DNA of 40,671 bases from Citrifermentans bremense R1 (GTDB lineage: Bacteria > Desulfobacterota > Desulfuromonadia > Geobacterales > Geobacteraceae): assembly GCF_000426865.1 (NCBI RefSeq), contig NZ_AUGE01000030.1, positions 1 through 40,671 on the forward strand. The letters run 5' to 3'. The translations under genes were made by a program, and so were the position numbers. This document shows positions 1 to 10,884 of this stretch, piece by piece (positions within the stretch are counted from its first letter, which is position 1; the number at the start of each line of letters is the position of its first letter). Below the pieces are notes generated by a model. It ran no database searches and was not told the origin of the DNA. It was given only the letters and a program-made list of their open reading frames with translations.

Positions 1-948
1 CCCCCCCCCGGACTTGAAATGGAAACTGAAGCCGCGGTAACTGTCGTGCGGCACGGTGTCCCGGGAAACGGCGGAATAGAAGTTCTCGCCGATGGGGATG
101 ATGCCGGCCATGGAGGGGAGCGTCAGCTTCCCTTTCTTGACCGCGGCACCTACCGTCTCTATGTTCTCCACCTTGATCTGCGTGAAGAGGCGGGAGAGTT
201 CGGGGGAGATTTCGCCGGAGAGTTGCGCGGCTGCGGGGGGCGGGGTGGCCAAAACCAGCCGCGGCGCCTCGAAACCCTCGCCGCCGGCGAGTTCGATGAC
301 GTAACCTTTCCCCCCCTGCGCCACCCGGGCCACCTCGGCGCCGGTTACAACGGTGATGCCGGCAGCGGCGGAGAGCTTGTCGATCACGGTGTTGAGCCCC
401 CCCTGCAGGGTGAAGCTCTTGATGACGTCTTTTCTCCTGGGTCGCTTGTTGAAGAGCATGTCGGCGGGAAAGTCGTTGGCGCGCTGCGAGATGACCGCGT
501 TGAAAGCCGGTGCGAAGACCCGGTCGTAATTCTTGCGCCCCACGATGCGCCCGTAGTAGGAGGCGACGCTCTCCCCCTCTTTTTTAAGGGTGAAGATCCG
601 CCATGCCGAGCCGAACAGCTCGGGGAAGGAGAGTTGCGAGGTTATGCTTTTAATCTCGTTATCGACAAGCATCTTGAAGGAGACTTTCTCCCTGGCCAGG
701 ATGCTCTCCATCATGCCGTGCTGCTCCATAAGCCCGATCAACCCCTGGTAGGAGTTGTAACAGGTGTGCGCCCCCAGTTCGAGCCAGAAGCCAGCCGCTT
801 CACCGTCGAAGCGGTGCGAATGGAAGCACCCGCCCACCCGGCCGCTCTTCTCCAGGACCAGCGTGTTCAGTCCCGCGGCAGCGGCGTAGTTGGCAAAGCT
901 GAGTCCGCTGATCCCTGCACCTATGACGATGGCGTCGAATTGCTTCAT
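1..948 (-). CDS. FAD-dependent oxidoreductase, protoporphyrinogen oxidase-like (3' end off window)
   Basis: I translated the minus strand from the ATG at 948; the frame stays open to the window edge, giving 316 residues of an incomplete protein. The N-terminus has the FAD-binding Rossmann motif GAGISG at residues 10-15, followed by an acidic strand end (LVLEKS) and an RVGG motif. This is typical of the amine oxidase / protoporphyrinogen oxidase / phytoene desaturase superfamily. Members oxidise a substrate with a bound FAD; haem synthesis is the best-known role of the closest-looking group, but the substrate cannot be fixed from the sequence. An AGGAGC ribosome site lies just upstream of the start. 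The gene is divergent from the J-protein gene and has its own TTGACA promoter. Alternatives are a carotenoid or other amine oxidase-like enzyme. Confidence 0.8.
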   Translation of the reverse strand, partial: MKQFDAIVIGAGISGLSFANYAAAAGLNTLVLEKSGRVGGCFHSHRFDGEAAGFWLELGAHTCYNSYQGLIGLMEQHGMMESILAREKVSFKMLVDNEIKSITSQLSFPELFGSAWRIFTLKKEGESVASYYGRIVGRKNYDRVFAPAFNAVISQRANDFPADMLFNKRPRRKDVIKSFTLQGGLNTVIDKLSAAAGITVVTGAEVARVAQGGKGYVIELAGGEGFEAPRLVLATPPPAAAQLSGEISPELSRLFTQIKVENIETVGAAVKKGKLTLPSMAGIIPIGENFYSAVSRDTVPHDSYRGFSFHFKSGGG

Positions 949-988
949 CTGACAGCTCCTCGCGTTAAAAAGTCGTTAATCACGCGCT

Positions 989-1060
989 TATATAAGCCCG
1001 GCTGCCGCAGCTTGTCAAGGTTTACAACATGTTGACAACCTTTGTTCCAGCTATTACATT
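989..1060. promoter_or_regulatory. Divergent sigma70-type promoters with mirrored -35 boxes
   Basis: On the plus strand TTGACA (1032-1037), a 17-base spacer and TACATT (1055-1060) face the J-protein gene. On the minus strand TTGACA (1018-1013), a 17-base spacer and TTATAT (995-990) face the oxidoreductase gene. The two -35 boxes form an inverted repeat (TTGTCAA 1012-1018 and TTGACAA 1032-1038) separated by 13 bases. The promoters are therefore back to back, and a protein bound between them could affect both. Seen by eye; not mapped. Confidence 0.6.
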
Positions 1061-1101
1061 CTGGACAGCTTATCCCATAGCAATAAGAAAGGACGTTACC
1101 C

Positions 1102-1995
1102 ATGGCACAAAGAGATTATTACGAGGTCCTTGGCGTAAAGAAAGGGGCCTCTGTCGACGAGATAAAGCGGGCCTACCGCAAACTCGCCGTGAAATACCAC
1201 CCGGACAAGAACCCGGGAGACAAACAGGCCGAGGAGCGCTTCAAGGAGATAAACGAGGCGTACGCGGTCCTGTCGGATCCCAAAAAGAAGGAACAATTCG
1301 ACCAGTTCGGTTCCACCAACTTCCATCAGAAATTCTCCCAGGAAGACATCTTCAGGGGGTTCAACGTCGACGACATGTTCCGCGACCAGGGGTTCGGCAC
1401 CGACGACATCTTTTCCCGTATCTTCGGCGACGCCCTAAGGCGCCAGCGCGGCGGCGGGCACGGGCGGATGGCGGCAAAGGGCGAGGACTTCTCCATGGAG
1501 ATCCAGGTTACCTTCCGCGAGGCGTACGACGGGGCGGAGAAGCGTGTCGCCTTCATGCGCGACGGCGCCCGGGAGGAGCTGTCGGTGAAGATCCCGGCGG
1601 GGATCGAGAGCGGCGCGAAGCTCCGAGTCGCCGGGCGGGGAGGCGCGGGGCGCATGGGAGGTAGCTCCGGGGACCTCTACCTCACCGTCACTGTGGGGGC
1701 GGATCCGCTCTTTACCCGCGAGGGGGCCGACCTGGTGCTGAACCACGAGGTGAAATTTTCGCAGGCGGTGCTGGGGGGATACATCGAGGTCCCCACCATG
1801 TCCGGCGCCAAGCGGATCAAGATACCGGCCGGCATCCAGGCGGGTACCAAGGTGAGGCTCAAGGGGCTCGGGTTCCCTCTGGTCGGGGAGCAGGCACGCG
1901 GCGACATGTACGTGAGGATCGCGGTTCATGTCCCGGAAAAACTGAGCCACCGCCAGCGTGAGCTGGTGGAGCAACTGGCGGCAGAAGGGTTGTAA
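1102..1995 (+). CDS. CbpA-type J-domain co-chaperone (DnaJ family, no zinc finger)
   Basis: This 297-residue protein starts with a complete J domain (about residues 4-70) with the HPD triad at 33-35, which stimulates the ATPase of a partner Hsp70 (DnaK). A Gly/Phe-rich linker follows (about 75-125), then two DnaJ C-terminal substrate-binding domains (about 130-290). The four CxxCxGxG zinc repeats of true DnaJ are absent, which places it in the CbpA/DnaJ class II group. It is cytoplasmic. The ATG at 1102 follows an AGAAAGGA ribosome site and a strong promoter. The gene stands alone between a divergent oxidoreductase and a convergent parvulin gene, and ends before a bidirectional hairpin terminator. 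The canonical dnaJ, normally next to dnaK, is presumably elsewhere. Confidence 0.92.
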   Translation: MAQRDYYEVLGVKKGASVDEIKRAYRKLAVKYHPDKNPGDKQAEERFKEINEAYAVLSDPKKKEQFDQFGSTNFHQKFSQEDIFRGFNVDDMFRDQGFGTDDIFSRIFGDALRRQRGGGHGRMAAKGEDFSMEIQVTFREAYDGAEKRVAFMRDGAREELSVKIPAGIESGAKLRVAGRGGAGRMGGSSGDLYLTVTVGADPLFTREGADLVLNHEVKFSQAVLGGYIEVPTMSGAKRIKIPAGIQAGTKVRLKGLGFPLVGEQARGDMYVRIAVHVPEKLSHRQRELVEQLAAEGL

Positions 1996-2011
1996 CTTCA
2001 GGAGCAAAAGT

Positions 2012-2048
2012 AAAAAGCCGCTCCCGGATTCCGGGAGGGGCTTTTTTT
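2012..2048. terminator. Bidirectional Rho-independent terminator
   Basis: A GC-rich stem (CTCCCGG / CCGGGAG, loop ATT) is flanked by an A-run on the left and a seven-T run on the right. It lies between the convergent J-protein and SurA-like genes and can end transcription from both sides. Confidence 0.85.
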
Positions 2049-2078
2049 GTCCCTGATCAGTGGGTTGCGGGAGAGGAG

Positions 2079-3032
2079 CTAGCGGAGTTCGATGGCTGCG
2101 CCGGCACGAAGCTCCTTCACCCACTGGGCGAAGCGCTCGTCGGACTTCTTCTTGTAGAGGGTGTCCTCGATGGAGTCCTTCACCTGATCGAAGGGCCGTC
2201 CTGCTTCCTGCTTCTTCCCCTCCAACTTGATGATGTGCAGCCCAGCTGGGCTGCGCACAATGGAGCTCACCTCGCCAGGCTTCATCGCGGACACGGTGTC
2301 CCCTATCTCGGGGAGCATGTCGGCCTTCTTGAAGGTCCCCAGGTCGCCGCCGTCTTTGGCTGCCGCCGGGTCGTCGGAGTACTTCTTGGCCAGAGCCGCG
2401 AAATCCTCTCCGGCGCGCGCTTTGGCCAGCACCTCGTTGGCGCGCGTTTCGGCCTTGGAGAGCTCCCCGGCGCCCCCCTTCTTGTCCACCTTGAAGAATA
2501 TGTGGCGGGCGCTGTAAACCTCGCTGCCGCCGTATGCGGCGATGTTCGCCTGGTAGTATTCGCGCATCTCCCGCTCCCCCACCTGGACCTTGGAGCGGAC
2601 CTCCTGGCTCATCAGCCTCAGGCGCTCCATTTGTTCCTTCAACTGGGTGCGGTACTGGGCCAGGGTCAACCCCTGGGTGACGAGCGCCTGCTCCAGGTTC
2701 TCCTGGGTCAGGTTGTTCTGCTTCTTCACGTCCTCTATGGCAAGCCGCACTTCCTCGTCGGAAACGTTGATGTTGAGCTCGCGGATCTTCTGCTCGATCA
2801 GTTTCCTCTCGACGAGGCGGTTCAACGCCGCTCCCCGAAGTCCGCTTTTGTCGGAGCCGGGAACCTTGTCCGCGTCCTTCTGGATCTGGAGGTACTCCTT
2901 GTCCAGTTCCTGGGTGGTGATGATTTCGTCGTTGACAATGGCGGCGATGCCGCTTACCTGTTTCGCGGTGGATGCTGCGGGGTGCAGCGCCAAAAGCGCC
3001 AGCACGGCGATGCCGATAATGATCTTGGACAT
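2079..3032 (-). CDS. SurA-like periplasmic peptidyl-prolyl cis-trans isomerase
   Basis: This 317-residue protein begins with a signal peptide (hydrophobic stretch about residues 4-18, likely cleavage after STA at 23). A SurA N-terminal chaperone-like domain follows (about 28-150, with the usual VNDEIIT start), then one parvulin rotamase domain (about 172-275: ARHIFF, GGDLGTF, GLHIIKL). It should act in the periplasm on folding or outer-membrane delivery of secreted proteins. It is shorter than E. coli SurA (about 428 residues), which has two parvulin domains; here there is one. It lies 90 bases downstream of a second parvulin gene, and a hairpin with a U-tract between the two may lower its expression. 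The ATG at 3032 has a weak AGAGAG ribosome site. Confidence 0.88.
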   Translation of the reverse strand: MSKIIIGIAVLALLALHPAASTAKQVSGIAAIVNDEIITTQELDKEYLQIQKDADKVPGSDKSGLRGAALNRLVERKLIEQKIRELNINVSDEEVRLAIEDVKKQNNLTQENLEQALVTQGLTLAQYRTQLKEQMERLRLMSQEVRSKVQVGEREMREYYQANIAAYGGSEVYSARHIFFKVDKKGGAGELSKAETRANEVLAKARAGEDFAALAKKYSDDPAAAKDGGDLGTFKKADMLPEIGDTVSAMKPGEVSSIVRSPAGLHIIKLEGKKQEAGRPFDQVKDSIEDTLYKKKSDERFAQWVKELRAGAAIELR

Positions 3033-3065
3033 GATGCTCTCTCTATTGCTTTTGCTGCCGGTTAG

Positions 3066-3093
3066 TAAAAACGGCCGGGCTCATGCCCGGCCG
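3066..3093 (-). terminator. Hairpin with U-tract between the two parvulin genes
   Basis: A perfect 9-bp GC stem (CGGCCGGGC / GCCCGGCCG) with a TCAT/ATGA loop is followed, on the minus strand, by a short U-run. It lies after the parvulin lipoprotein gene and before the SurA-like gene, so it is either a terminator or a partial attenuator. Confidence 0.65.
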
Positions 3094-3122
3094 CCGTTGG
3101 TGCTGCCTTGTTCCTGCAGGCG

Positions 3123-4085
3123 CTAGCGCGCCTTGGGCTGTGCCGGCTGCTGTGCCGGTTTCGCGGCCTCTGCCTCGGGTGCGGCGCCCGCTCCCTTGCC
3201 CCCTTCTGCCGGCGCGCTCTTCAGCTCCTTCAGGGCATCTTCCTTGATGTTAAGCTTGGCGTTCTTCTTGAGTTCTTCCTTGAGCTTCTTGAAGGTCTCC
3301 TGCTGCCTTTCCGGCACCATGGCCGCCTTGATCTGGTCCTTCACATCCTCGAAGGAGCGTGCACCTGCGGGGCGGTCGCCGGTTTTCTTGATGATGTGGT
3401 AGCCGAACTGGGTCTTGACGATCCCGGAGGTCTCCCCCTCCTTCAGGCCGAAGGCGACCTTCTCGAAGTCGGGAATCATGGAGCCTTTGCTGAACCACCC
3501 GAGATCCCCACCTTTCTGCGCTGCGCCGTCTATGGAGTGTTTCTTGGCCAGTTCCTCGAAGCTTGCGCCGTTTTTCAGCTGGTTCTGGATATCTTTAGCC
3601 TCGGCTTCGCTCTTGACCAGGATATGGCTCGCCCTGATCTGTGCGCCGCTTTGGAACTTTTCCTTGTTCTTCTCGTAGAAGGCCTTCATGTCGGCGTCGC
3701 TGATGTTGCCGGACTCTTCGACCTTCTTCTTCAGGTATGCTTCGACGATGACGCGCTTTTTCAGGTCTTCGAGCTTCGCCGCCACTTCAGCGCTGCTGTC
3801 GATGCCCTCTTTTTTAGACTGCTGCAGGATCAGCTCGCGCACCACCATGGTGTCCAGCATCTCCTTTTTCCCTTCCGGGGTCTCGGTCATCGGCTTGAGG
3901 TAGGGGGGGAGAGCGGCCTGCTCCTTGTAGAAGTCGTTATCGGTGATCTTCGCGCCGTTGACCTCTGCCAGAACGATACCGTTACCCGGTCCCTTCTTCG
4001 CTTCGCTCTCTGCCTTTTGCTTGCATCCGGTCGCGGCTACGCAAAGCGCGAGTAACAGCACTGCGGCGGTCTTGGTGAAATGCAC
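3123..4085 (-). CDS. Parvulin-type peptidyl-prolyl isomerase, lipoprotein (PrsA/PpiC-like)
   Basis: This 320-residue protein has a lysine-containing start, a hydrophobic run and an ATGC lipobox with the lipid-modified Cys at residue 21, so it is predicted to be membrane-anchored in the envelope. A SurA-N-like helical region (about 40-145) is followed by a parvulin domain (about 150-245: ASHILVK, GGDLGWF, FGYHIIKK). It ends in a charged then Ala/Pro/Gln-rich tail (about 285-320). It is the second of two parvulins in tandem and lies 59 bases after mfd, so it may be read from the mfd transcript. Substrates are unknown; in Geobacter relatives such proteins could serve the many secreted cytochromes, but that is inference. 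Confidence 0.87.
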   Translation of the reverse strand: MHFTKTAAVLLLALCVAATGCKQKAESEAKKGPGNGIVLAEVNGAKITDNDFYKEQAALPPYLKPMTETPEGKKEMLDTMVVRELILQQSKKEGIDSSAEVAAKLEDLKKRVIVEAYLKKKVEESGNISDADMKAFYEKNKEKFQSGAQIRASHILVKSEAEAKDIQNQLKNGASFEELAKKHSIDGAAQKGGDLGWFSKGSMIPDFEKVAFGLKEGETSGIVKTQFGYHIIKKTGDRPAGARSFEDVKDQIKAAMVPERQQETFKKLKEELKKNAKLNIKEDALKELKSAPAEGGKGAGAAPEAEAAKPAQQPAQPKAR

Positions 4086-4144
4086 GGTTAGCTCCTTTTT
4101 CCAAAAAATGTAAGTGTATTCAAATGCGGTCGAACGCTAGCATA

Positions 4145-7618
<3,474 letters not shown>

Positions 7619-7690
7619 CGCTGGAGACAGGGCCTTTCTCGGGTGGTGGGTGGCGCGAACGCCGATTGAGCATAGCAAAAACAGGGCCGA

Positions 7691-7699
7691 TTATCCACA
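7691..7699. promoter_or_regulatory. Single perfect DnaA-box match
   Basis: The 9-mer TTATCCACA matches the DnaA consensus exactly. It lies in the divergent region between mfd and the small gene at 7851. It overlaps a possible minus-strand -10 (GATAAT). One box is no evidence for an origin; DnaA-dependent regulation of mfd or chance are both possible. Confidence 0.4.
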
Positions 7700-7716
7700 A
7701 AGATGGGCGAGAACTT

Positions 7717-7744
7717 TTGCCCGGAGAGCAGAAATATTTATAAA
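7717..7744 (+). promoter_or_regulatory. Candidate promoter for the 114-residue gene
   Basis: TTGCCC (7717-7722), a 16-base spacer and TATAAA (7739-7744) would start transcription near 7751, about 100 bases before the start codon at 7851. The -10 lies inside an AT-rich 15-mer that recurs exactly, inverted, at 35690-35704. Confidence 0.4.
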
Positions 7745-7850
7745 GAAAAAACGGGGGAGGCCGAAAAGTCATTTAAGTAAGGAAACCGCCACCGAAAGAC
7801 CTGGTCAGGGGAGAACCCCAGTGCATATAGCCACACACATAGGTGAACCG

Positions 7851-8195
7851 ATGAAACAAGAAGACATCCTGCACTCCGACGTGATCAATTACTTCGCTGG
7901 GGAGTTTGCCGCACTGGAAGAACGCCTGAAAGCGGGCCGTCTGGAGGACTACCGGGAACGTGTGCTGGTCAGCCGCAAGATCGCGGAAGCGTTGCACCTG
8001 CTGGCGCCGTACGTCCGCAGCGACCCCAGGGCCAGGCACCTGGTGAAAAGCGCCGAGACGCTGAAAAAGGACCTGCTCTCGGTCAAGTCCATCATAGAGA
8101 AACAGCTGCTGCAGCAAAAGGACCAGCAGTCGCTGTTGCAGGCCATCGTCAGCAAACGAAAAAAGGCGCGCCACCCGGACGAAACTGCCAACTGA
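7851..8195 (+). CDS. Small conserved-looking protein of unknown function
   Basis: The ATG at 7851 has a good AGGTGA ribosome site seven bases upstream and gives 114 residues. The longer open frame from 7584 overlaps the mfd start and looks non-coding before 7851. The product is soluble, charged and predicted almost wholly helical (residues 5-100), with heptad-like Leu/Ile spacing (LEERLKAG, LHLLAPYV, LKKDLLSVKSIIEKQLLQQK), so a coiled coil or helical bundle is likely. There is no signal peptide, no transmembrane segment and no cysteine pattern. I recognise no family. It lies divergent from mfd and 120 bases before tRNA-Ser, which does not reveal a role. Confidence 0.75.
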   Translation: MKQEDILHSDVINYFAGEFAALEERLKAGRLEDYRERVLVSRKIAEALHLLAPYVRSDPRARHLVKSAETLKKDLLSVKSIIEKQLLQQKDQQSLLQAIVSKRKKARHPDETAN

Positions 8196-8271
8196 ACTCC
8201 CCCAGCGTCGCCGGGTGCGGCCTACGGGAAAGCCGACCCGGCAACTCTTTTCCTCCCAATGAAGAAATCGC

Positions 8272-8300
8272 TTTACAATTCCGACGGCGTATATTATATA
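8272..8300 (+). promoter_or_regulatory. Promoter of the tRNA-Ser / SRP RNA unit
   Basis: TTTACA (8272-8277), a 17-base spacer and TATATA (8295-8300) predict a start near 8307, nine bases before the mature tRNA 5' end. This is typical of a stable-RNA promoter. No other promoter is obvious before dnaX. Confidence 0.7.
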
Positions 8301-8315
8301 TCTCGCTCTTGTTGT

Positions 8316-8406
8316 GGAGAGATGTCCGAGTGGTTGAAGGAGCACGCCTGGAAAGCGTGTGTACGTTAATAGCGTACCGAGGGTTCGAATCCCTCTCTCT
8401 CCGCCA
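8316..8406 (+). tRNA. tRNA-Ser, anticodon GGA
   Basis: This 91-base class II tRNA has a GGAGAGA acceptor strand paired with TCTCTCC, discriminator G and an encoded CCA (8404-8406). The anticodon stem CACGC/GCGTG encloses loop CTGGAAA, with GGA at 8350-8352. The long variable arm typical of serine tRNA (GTACG.TTAATAG.CGTAC) and the GGTTCGAAT T-loop are both present. It decodes UCC and UCU. It lies just before the SRP RNA gene and probably shares its transcript. Confidence 0.97.
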
Positions 8407-8433
8407 TACTTACTAATTCCTTGCGGATAGACC

Positions 8434-8537
8434 TGATAGCTGGGTCCCGCGCAACGGAAGGTTATGAACCCCGTCAGGTCCGGAAGGAAGCAGCGGCAGT
8501 AACCGCCACCGTGTGCCGCGGGGTAGCCCAGCTATCA
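8434..8537 (+). ncRNA. ffs: Signal recognition particle RNA, small bacterial (4.5S) type
   Basis: The conserved domain IV core (GGTCCGGAAGGAAGCAGC, about 8477-8493) is the Ffh-binding loop and identifies the RNA. The outer helix pairs TGATAGCTGGG (8434-8444) with CCCAGCTATCA (8527-8537). A further pairing TTGCGGA (8421-8427) with TCCGCAA (8544-8550) could extend the precursor stem. With Ffh and FtsY it delivers nascent membrane proteins to the translocon. It is placed 27 bases after tRNA-Ser, before dnaX, an arrangement often seen near dnaX. No terminator is visible after it. Confidence 0.96.
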
Positions 8538-8627
8538 GCTCTTTCCGCAATCCCCCAGCCTCCCCCCGCCCCACGCGAACCATTGAACCAAACACCATGA
8601 ACCACGACGCCATAGAGGTATGCCCCC

Positions 8628-10376
8628 TTGTCCTATCTCGTACTCGCTAGAAAATGGCGCCCCCAGACCTTCAGCGATCTGGTCGGCCAGGAGCATGTCA
8701 GTCAGACCCTGAAAAACGCCATCGACGGTGGGCGGGTCGCGCACGCCTTCCTCTTCACCGGGGCCCGCGGGGTGGGGAAGACCAGCTCGGCGCGCATCCT
8801 CGCCAAGGCGCTCAACTGCGAGAGCGGGCTGACCGTGGAGCCGTGCAATACCTGCTCCACCTGCCTGGAGATCACCGAGGGGAACTCTGTCGACGTCTTC
8901 GAGATCGACGGCGCCTCCAACACCGGCGTGGACGACATCAGGGAGTTGCGCGACAACATCAAGTACCTCCCGTCGCGCTCGCGCTACAAGATCTTCATCA
9001 TCGACGAAGTCCACATGCTCACCACCAACGCCTTCAACGCGCTATTGAAGACGCTGGAGGAGCCTCCCCCGCACGTCAAGTTCATCTTCGCCACTACTGA
9101 ACCTCACAAGGTCCCCATCACCATCCTGTCGCGCTGCCAGCGTTTCGACTTCAAGAGGATCGCGCTGCCGCGCATCGTCTCCAGGCTGCGCTACATCGTG
9201 GACCAGGAGGGGGTGCAGGTCTCGGACGAGGCGCTTGCCGTTGTGGCCAGAAAAGGGGACGGGAGCATGCGCGACTCGCTCTCCACGCTGGACCAGGTGC
9301 TCGCCTTTTGCGGCAACCAGGTCGCAGACGCCGACGTCGCGGCACTTTTGGGCGTGGTGGATCGCCGCCTGATCATGGACGGCTGCCGCGCCGTGCTCTC
9401 GAAGGAGGTGCGCTGCGCCCTGCAGATCGTGGCGCAGGTGGATTCCTTCGGTTACAGCATGAGGCAGTTTTGCCGCGAGCTGATCGACCAGTTCCGCAAC
9501 GTGGCCATCCTGAAGGCGGTCGGCGAACCGGGGGACCTCTTGGAACTCTCCGAGGCGGAGCTTGGCGAGCTGCGCGCCCTGGCCGACGGCGCTTCGGCGA
9601 CCGACCTCCAGCGGCACCTGACGCTGCTCCTGAAGGCCGAGGCGGAGATGGCGCATGCGAGCTTCCCGCGCCTGGTGCTGGAAATGACCATGATGAAGAT
9701 GGCGACACTGGCGCCAGCGGTCGCGGTGCAGGAACTCCTCTCCCGGCTGGACTCGCTGGAATCCGGAGCGCCCGCGGCTCCGCGGCCGCCCCGCCAGGAG
9801 GGCGCCCCCCGCGCCGCCGCGCCGCCGGTCCAGGCGCCCCCTGCCGCCCGGGACCAGCACGCCGCACGCCCGGCCGCGCCCCCTGCCGCTCCGGCTCCCC
9901 AGCCCCCCCCTGCCCCGCCGGCAGCTTCAGTTGCGCCGGCAGCCGCCGACGCGGGGAGCGGCGAGCTTTGGGGGAGCTTCGTGCAGTTCGTCAAAGGGAA
10001 GCGTCCCATGCTAGGCACCGAGCTGGAGCAGGTCTACCCGGTCCAGGTCTCCCGCCAACTGCTGGAGATCGGCTGCCTGAACGGGACCTTCGAGCTGAAG
10101 AGGATGCAGGACCCGGAGCGGGTGGCGGAACTGAAGGAACTCGCCAAGACCCATTTCGGCGGAGCCCCGGCGGTGAGGATAACGGTGTTGAGCGAACCCC
10201 CGAAGGACGCGCCGCCGAGCCTGTCGGAAAAAAAAAGCCTTGAAAACGCCGAGCGACAGGCAACCCTGAGGCGCGAGGCGGAAGAGCACCCGCTGGTGGC
10301 CGCAGCGGTGGCGCTGTTCGACGGGGAAATCGCCGAAGTGAAGGAAATCCCCGGCAAGGATGTCATACAATCATAA
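8628..10376 (+). CDS. dnaX: DNA polymerase III subunits gamma/tau
   Basis: This is a 582-residue clamp-loader ATPase of the replisome. The start is TTG at 8628: the upstream in-frame TAG at 8613-8615 excludes an earlier start, AGAGG (8614-8618) is the ribosome site, and the product begins MSYLVLARKWRP like other DnaX proteins. An out-of-frame ATG at 8620 is a decoy. Walker A (GARGVGKTS) is near residues 44-52, a four-cysteine zinc site lies around 64-79, and DEVHML and the SRC arginine finger (LSRCQRF) follow. A Pro/Ala-rich linker (about 380-445) leads to a tau-like C-terminal region. An A9 run at 10228-10236 could produce a shorter, gamma-like form of 538 residues. It is first of the dnaX-ybaB-recR group. 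Confidence 0.96.
   Translation: MSYLVLARKWRPQTFSDLVGQEHVSQTLKNAIDGGRVAHAFLFTGARGVGKTSSARILAKALNCESGLTVEPCNTCSTCLEITEGNSVDVFEIDGASNTGVDDIRELRDNIKYLPSRSRYKIFIIDEVHMLTTNAFNALLKTLEEPPPHVKFIFATTEPHKVPITILSRCQRFDFKRIALPRIVSRLRYIVDQEGVQVSDEALAVVARKGDGSMRDSLSTLDQVLAFCGNQVADADVAALLGVVDRRLIMDGCRAVLSKEVRCALQIVAQVDSFGYSMRQFCRELIDQFRNVAILKAVGEPGDLLELSEAELGELRALADGASATDLQRHLTLLLKAEAEMAHASFPRLVLEMTMMKMATLAPAVAVQELLSRLDSLESGAPAAPRPPRQEGAPRAAAPPVQAPPAARDQHAARPAAPPAAPAPQPPPAPPAASVAPAAADAGSGELWGSFVQFVKGKRPMLGTELEQVYPVQVSRQLLEIGCLNGTFELKRMQDPERVAELKELAKTHFGGAPAVRITVLSEPPKDAPPSLSEKKSLENAERQATLRREAEEHPLVAAAVALFDGEIAEVKEIPGKDVIQS
10228..10243 (+). promoter_or_regulatory. Candidate slippage site in dnaX (A9 run then -1 frame stop)
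   Basis: Nine consecutive A residues (10228-10236) follow the TCG codon and the G of a GAA codon. Slippage into the -1 frame, or insertion of one A by RNA polymerase, reads Glu-Lys-Lys-Lys-Pro and stops at TGA 10241-10243, giving 538 residues. Loss of one A leads to a TGA at 10267-10269. Thermus thermophilus dnaX is known to make gamma by transcriptional slippage at an A9 run; whether it happens here is inference. Confidence 0.5.
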
Positions 10377-10425
10377 CGATGTTCCGCGGTACGCTTAGAT
10401 CAATAAATGGAAATCGGAGGATAAG

Positions 10426-10740
10426 ATGTCGAAAGGTTTAGCGCAGATCATGAAACAAGCTCAGATGATGCAGCAGAAGATGGGGAAGCTGCAGGAAGAA
10501 GCGGCGGCCAAGACCGCCGAGGTCGCCACCGGCGGCGGTGCGGTCACCGTCGTGGTGAACGGCAAGAACCAGGTACTCTCCCTGGTGATCAAGAAGGAGG
10601 CCGTCGATCCTGAAGATGTCGAAATGCTTCAGGACTTGGTGCTGACCGCTGTCAACGAGGCCCTGAAGAAGGTGCACGCCGAGATGAGCGAGGAGATGAG
10701 CAAGATCACCGGCGGGCTCAGCATCCCGGGCCTTTTCTAA
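10426..10740 (+). CDS. ybaB: YbaB/EbfC-family nucleoid-associated protein
   Basis: This 104-residue protein begins with a Met/Gln-rich helix (residues about 5-30: IMKQAQMMQQKMGKLQEE). A beta-sheet core follows (about 38-65: VEVATGGGAV-like, VNGKNQVLSLVIKKEAVD), then a long C-terminal helix with EMLQDLVLTAVNEALKK. This is the tweezer-like dimeric YbaB fold, which binds DNA. Start ATG 10426 has a GGAGG site. It lies between dnaX and recR, its usual place, 49 bases after dnaX. Confidence 0.95.
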   Translation: MSKGLAQIMKQAQMMQQKMGKLQEEAAAKTAEVATGGGAVTVVVNGKNQVLSLVIKKEAVDPEDVEMLQDLVLTAVNEALKKVHAEMSEEMSKITGGLSIPGLF

Positions 10741-10780
10741 GGGTACGGCCACCTGACAGCGGGATAGGTATAAAAGATGA

Positions 10781-10810
10781 GGGTGCACGCCGTAAGGTGT
10801 GCACCCTTTA
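10781..10810 (+). terminator. Probable terminator or attenuator after ybaB
   Basis: An 8-bp stem (GGGTGCAC / GTGCACCC) with a 10-base loop is followed by a weak T-run (TTTAATT). It may reduce readthrough into recR, which has AT-rich DNA with a possible promoter (TTCTTG 10820-10825, 17 bases, TAAAAT 10843-10848). Confidence 0.5.
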
Positions 10811-10884
10811 ATTATGGATTTCTTGGCTGAAAATTTTTTTCGTAAAATTAACCAGTAAAAACTTGTTTTATCCGTGGTGGGAAT

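Noticed and set aside
7691-7699. Replication origin
   Set aside because: Only one DnaA box, no AT-rich unwinding region with clustered boxes, and no dnaA/dnaN/gidA genes nearby.
9308-10243. 311-residue second-frame ORF inside dnaX
   Set aside because: It is the -1 frame of dnaX and not an independent gene; only its last codons matter as the slippage product.
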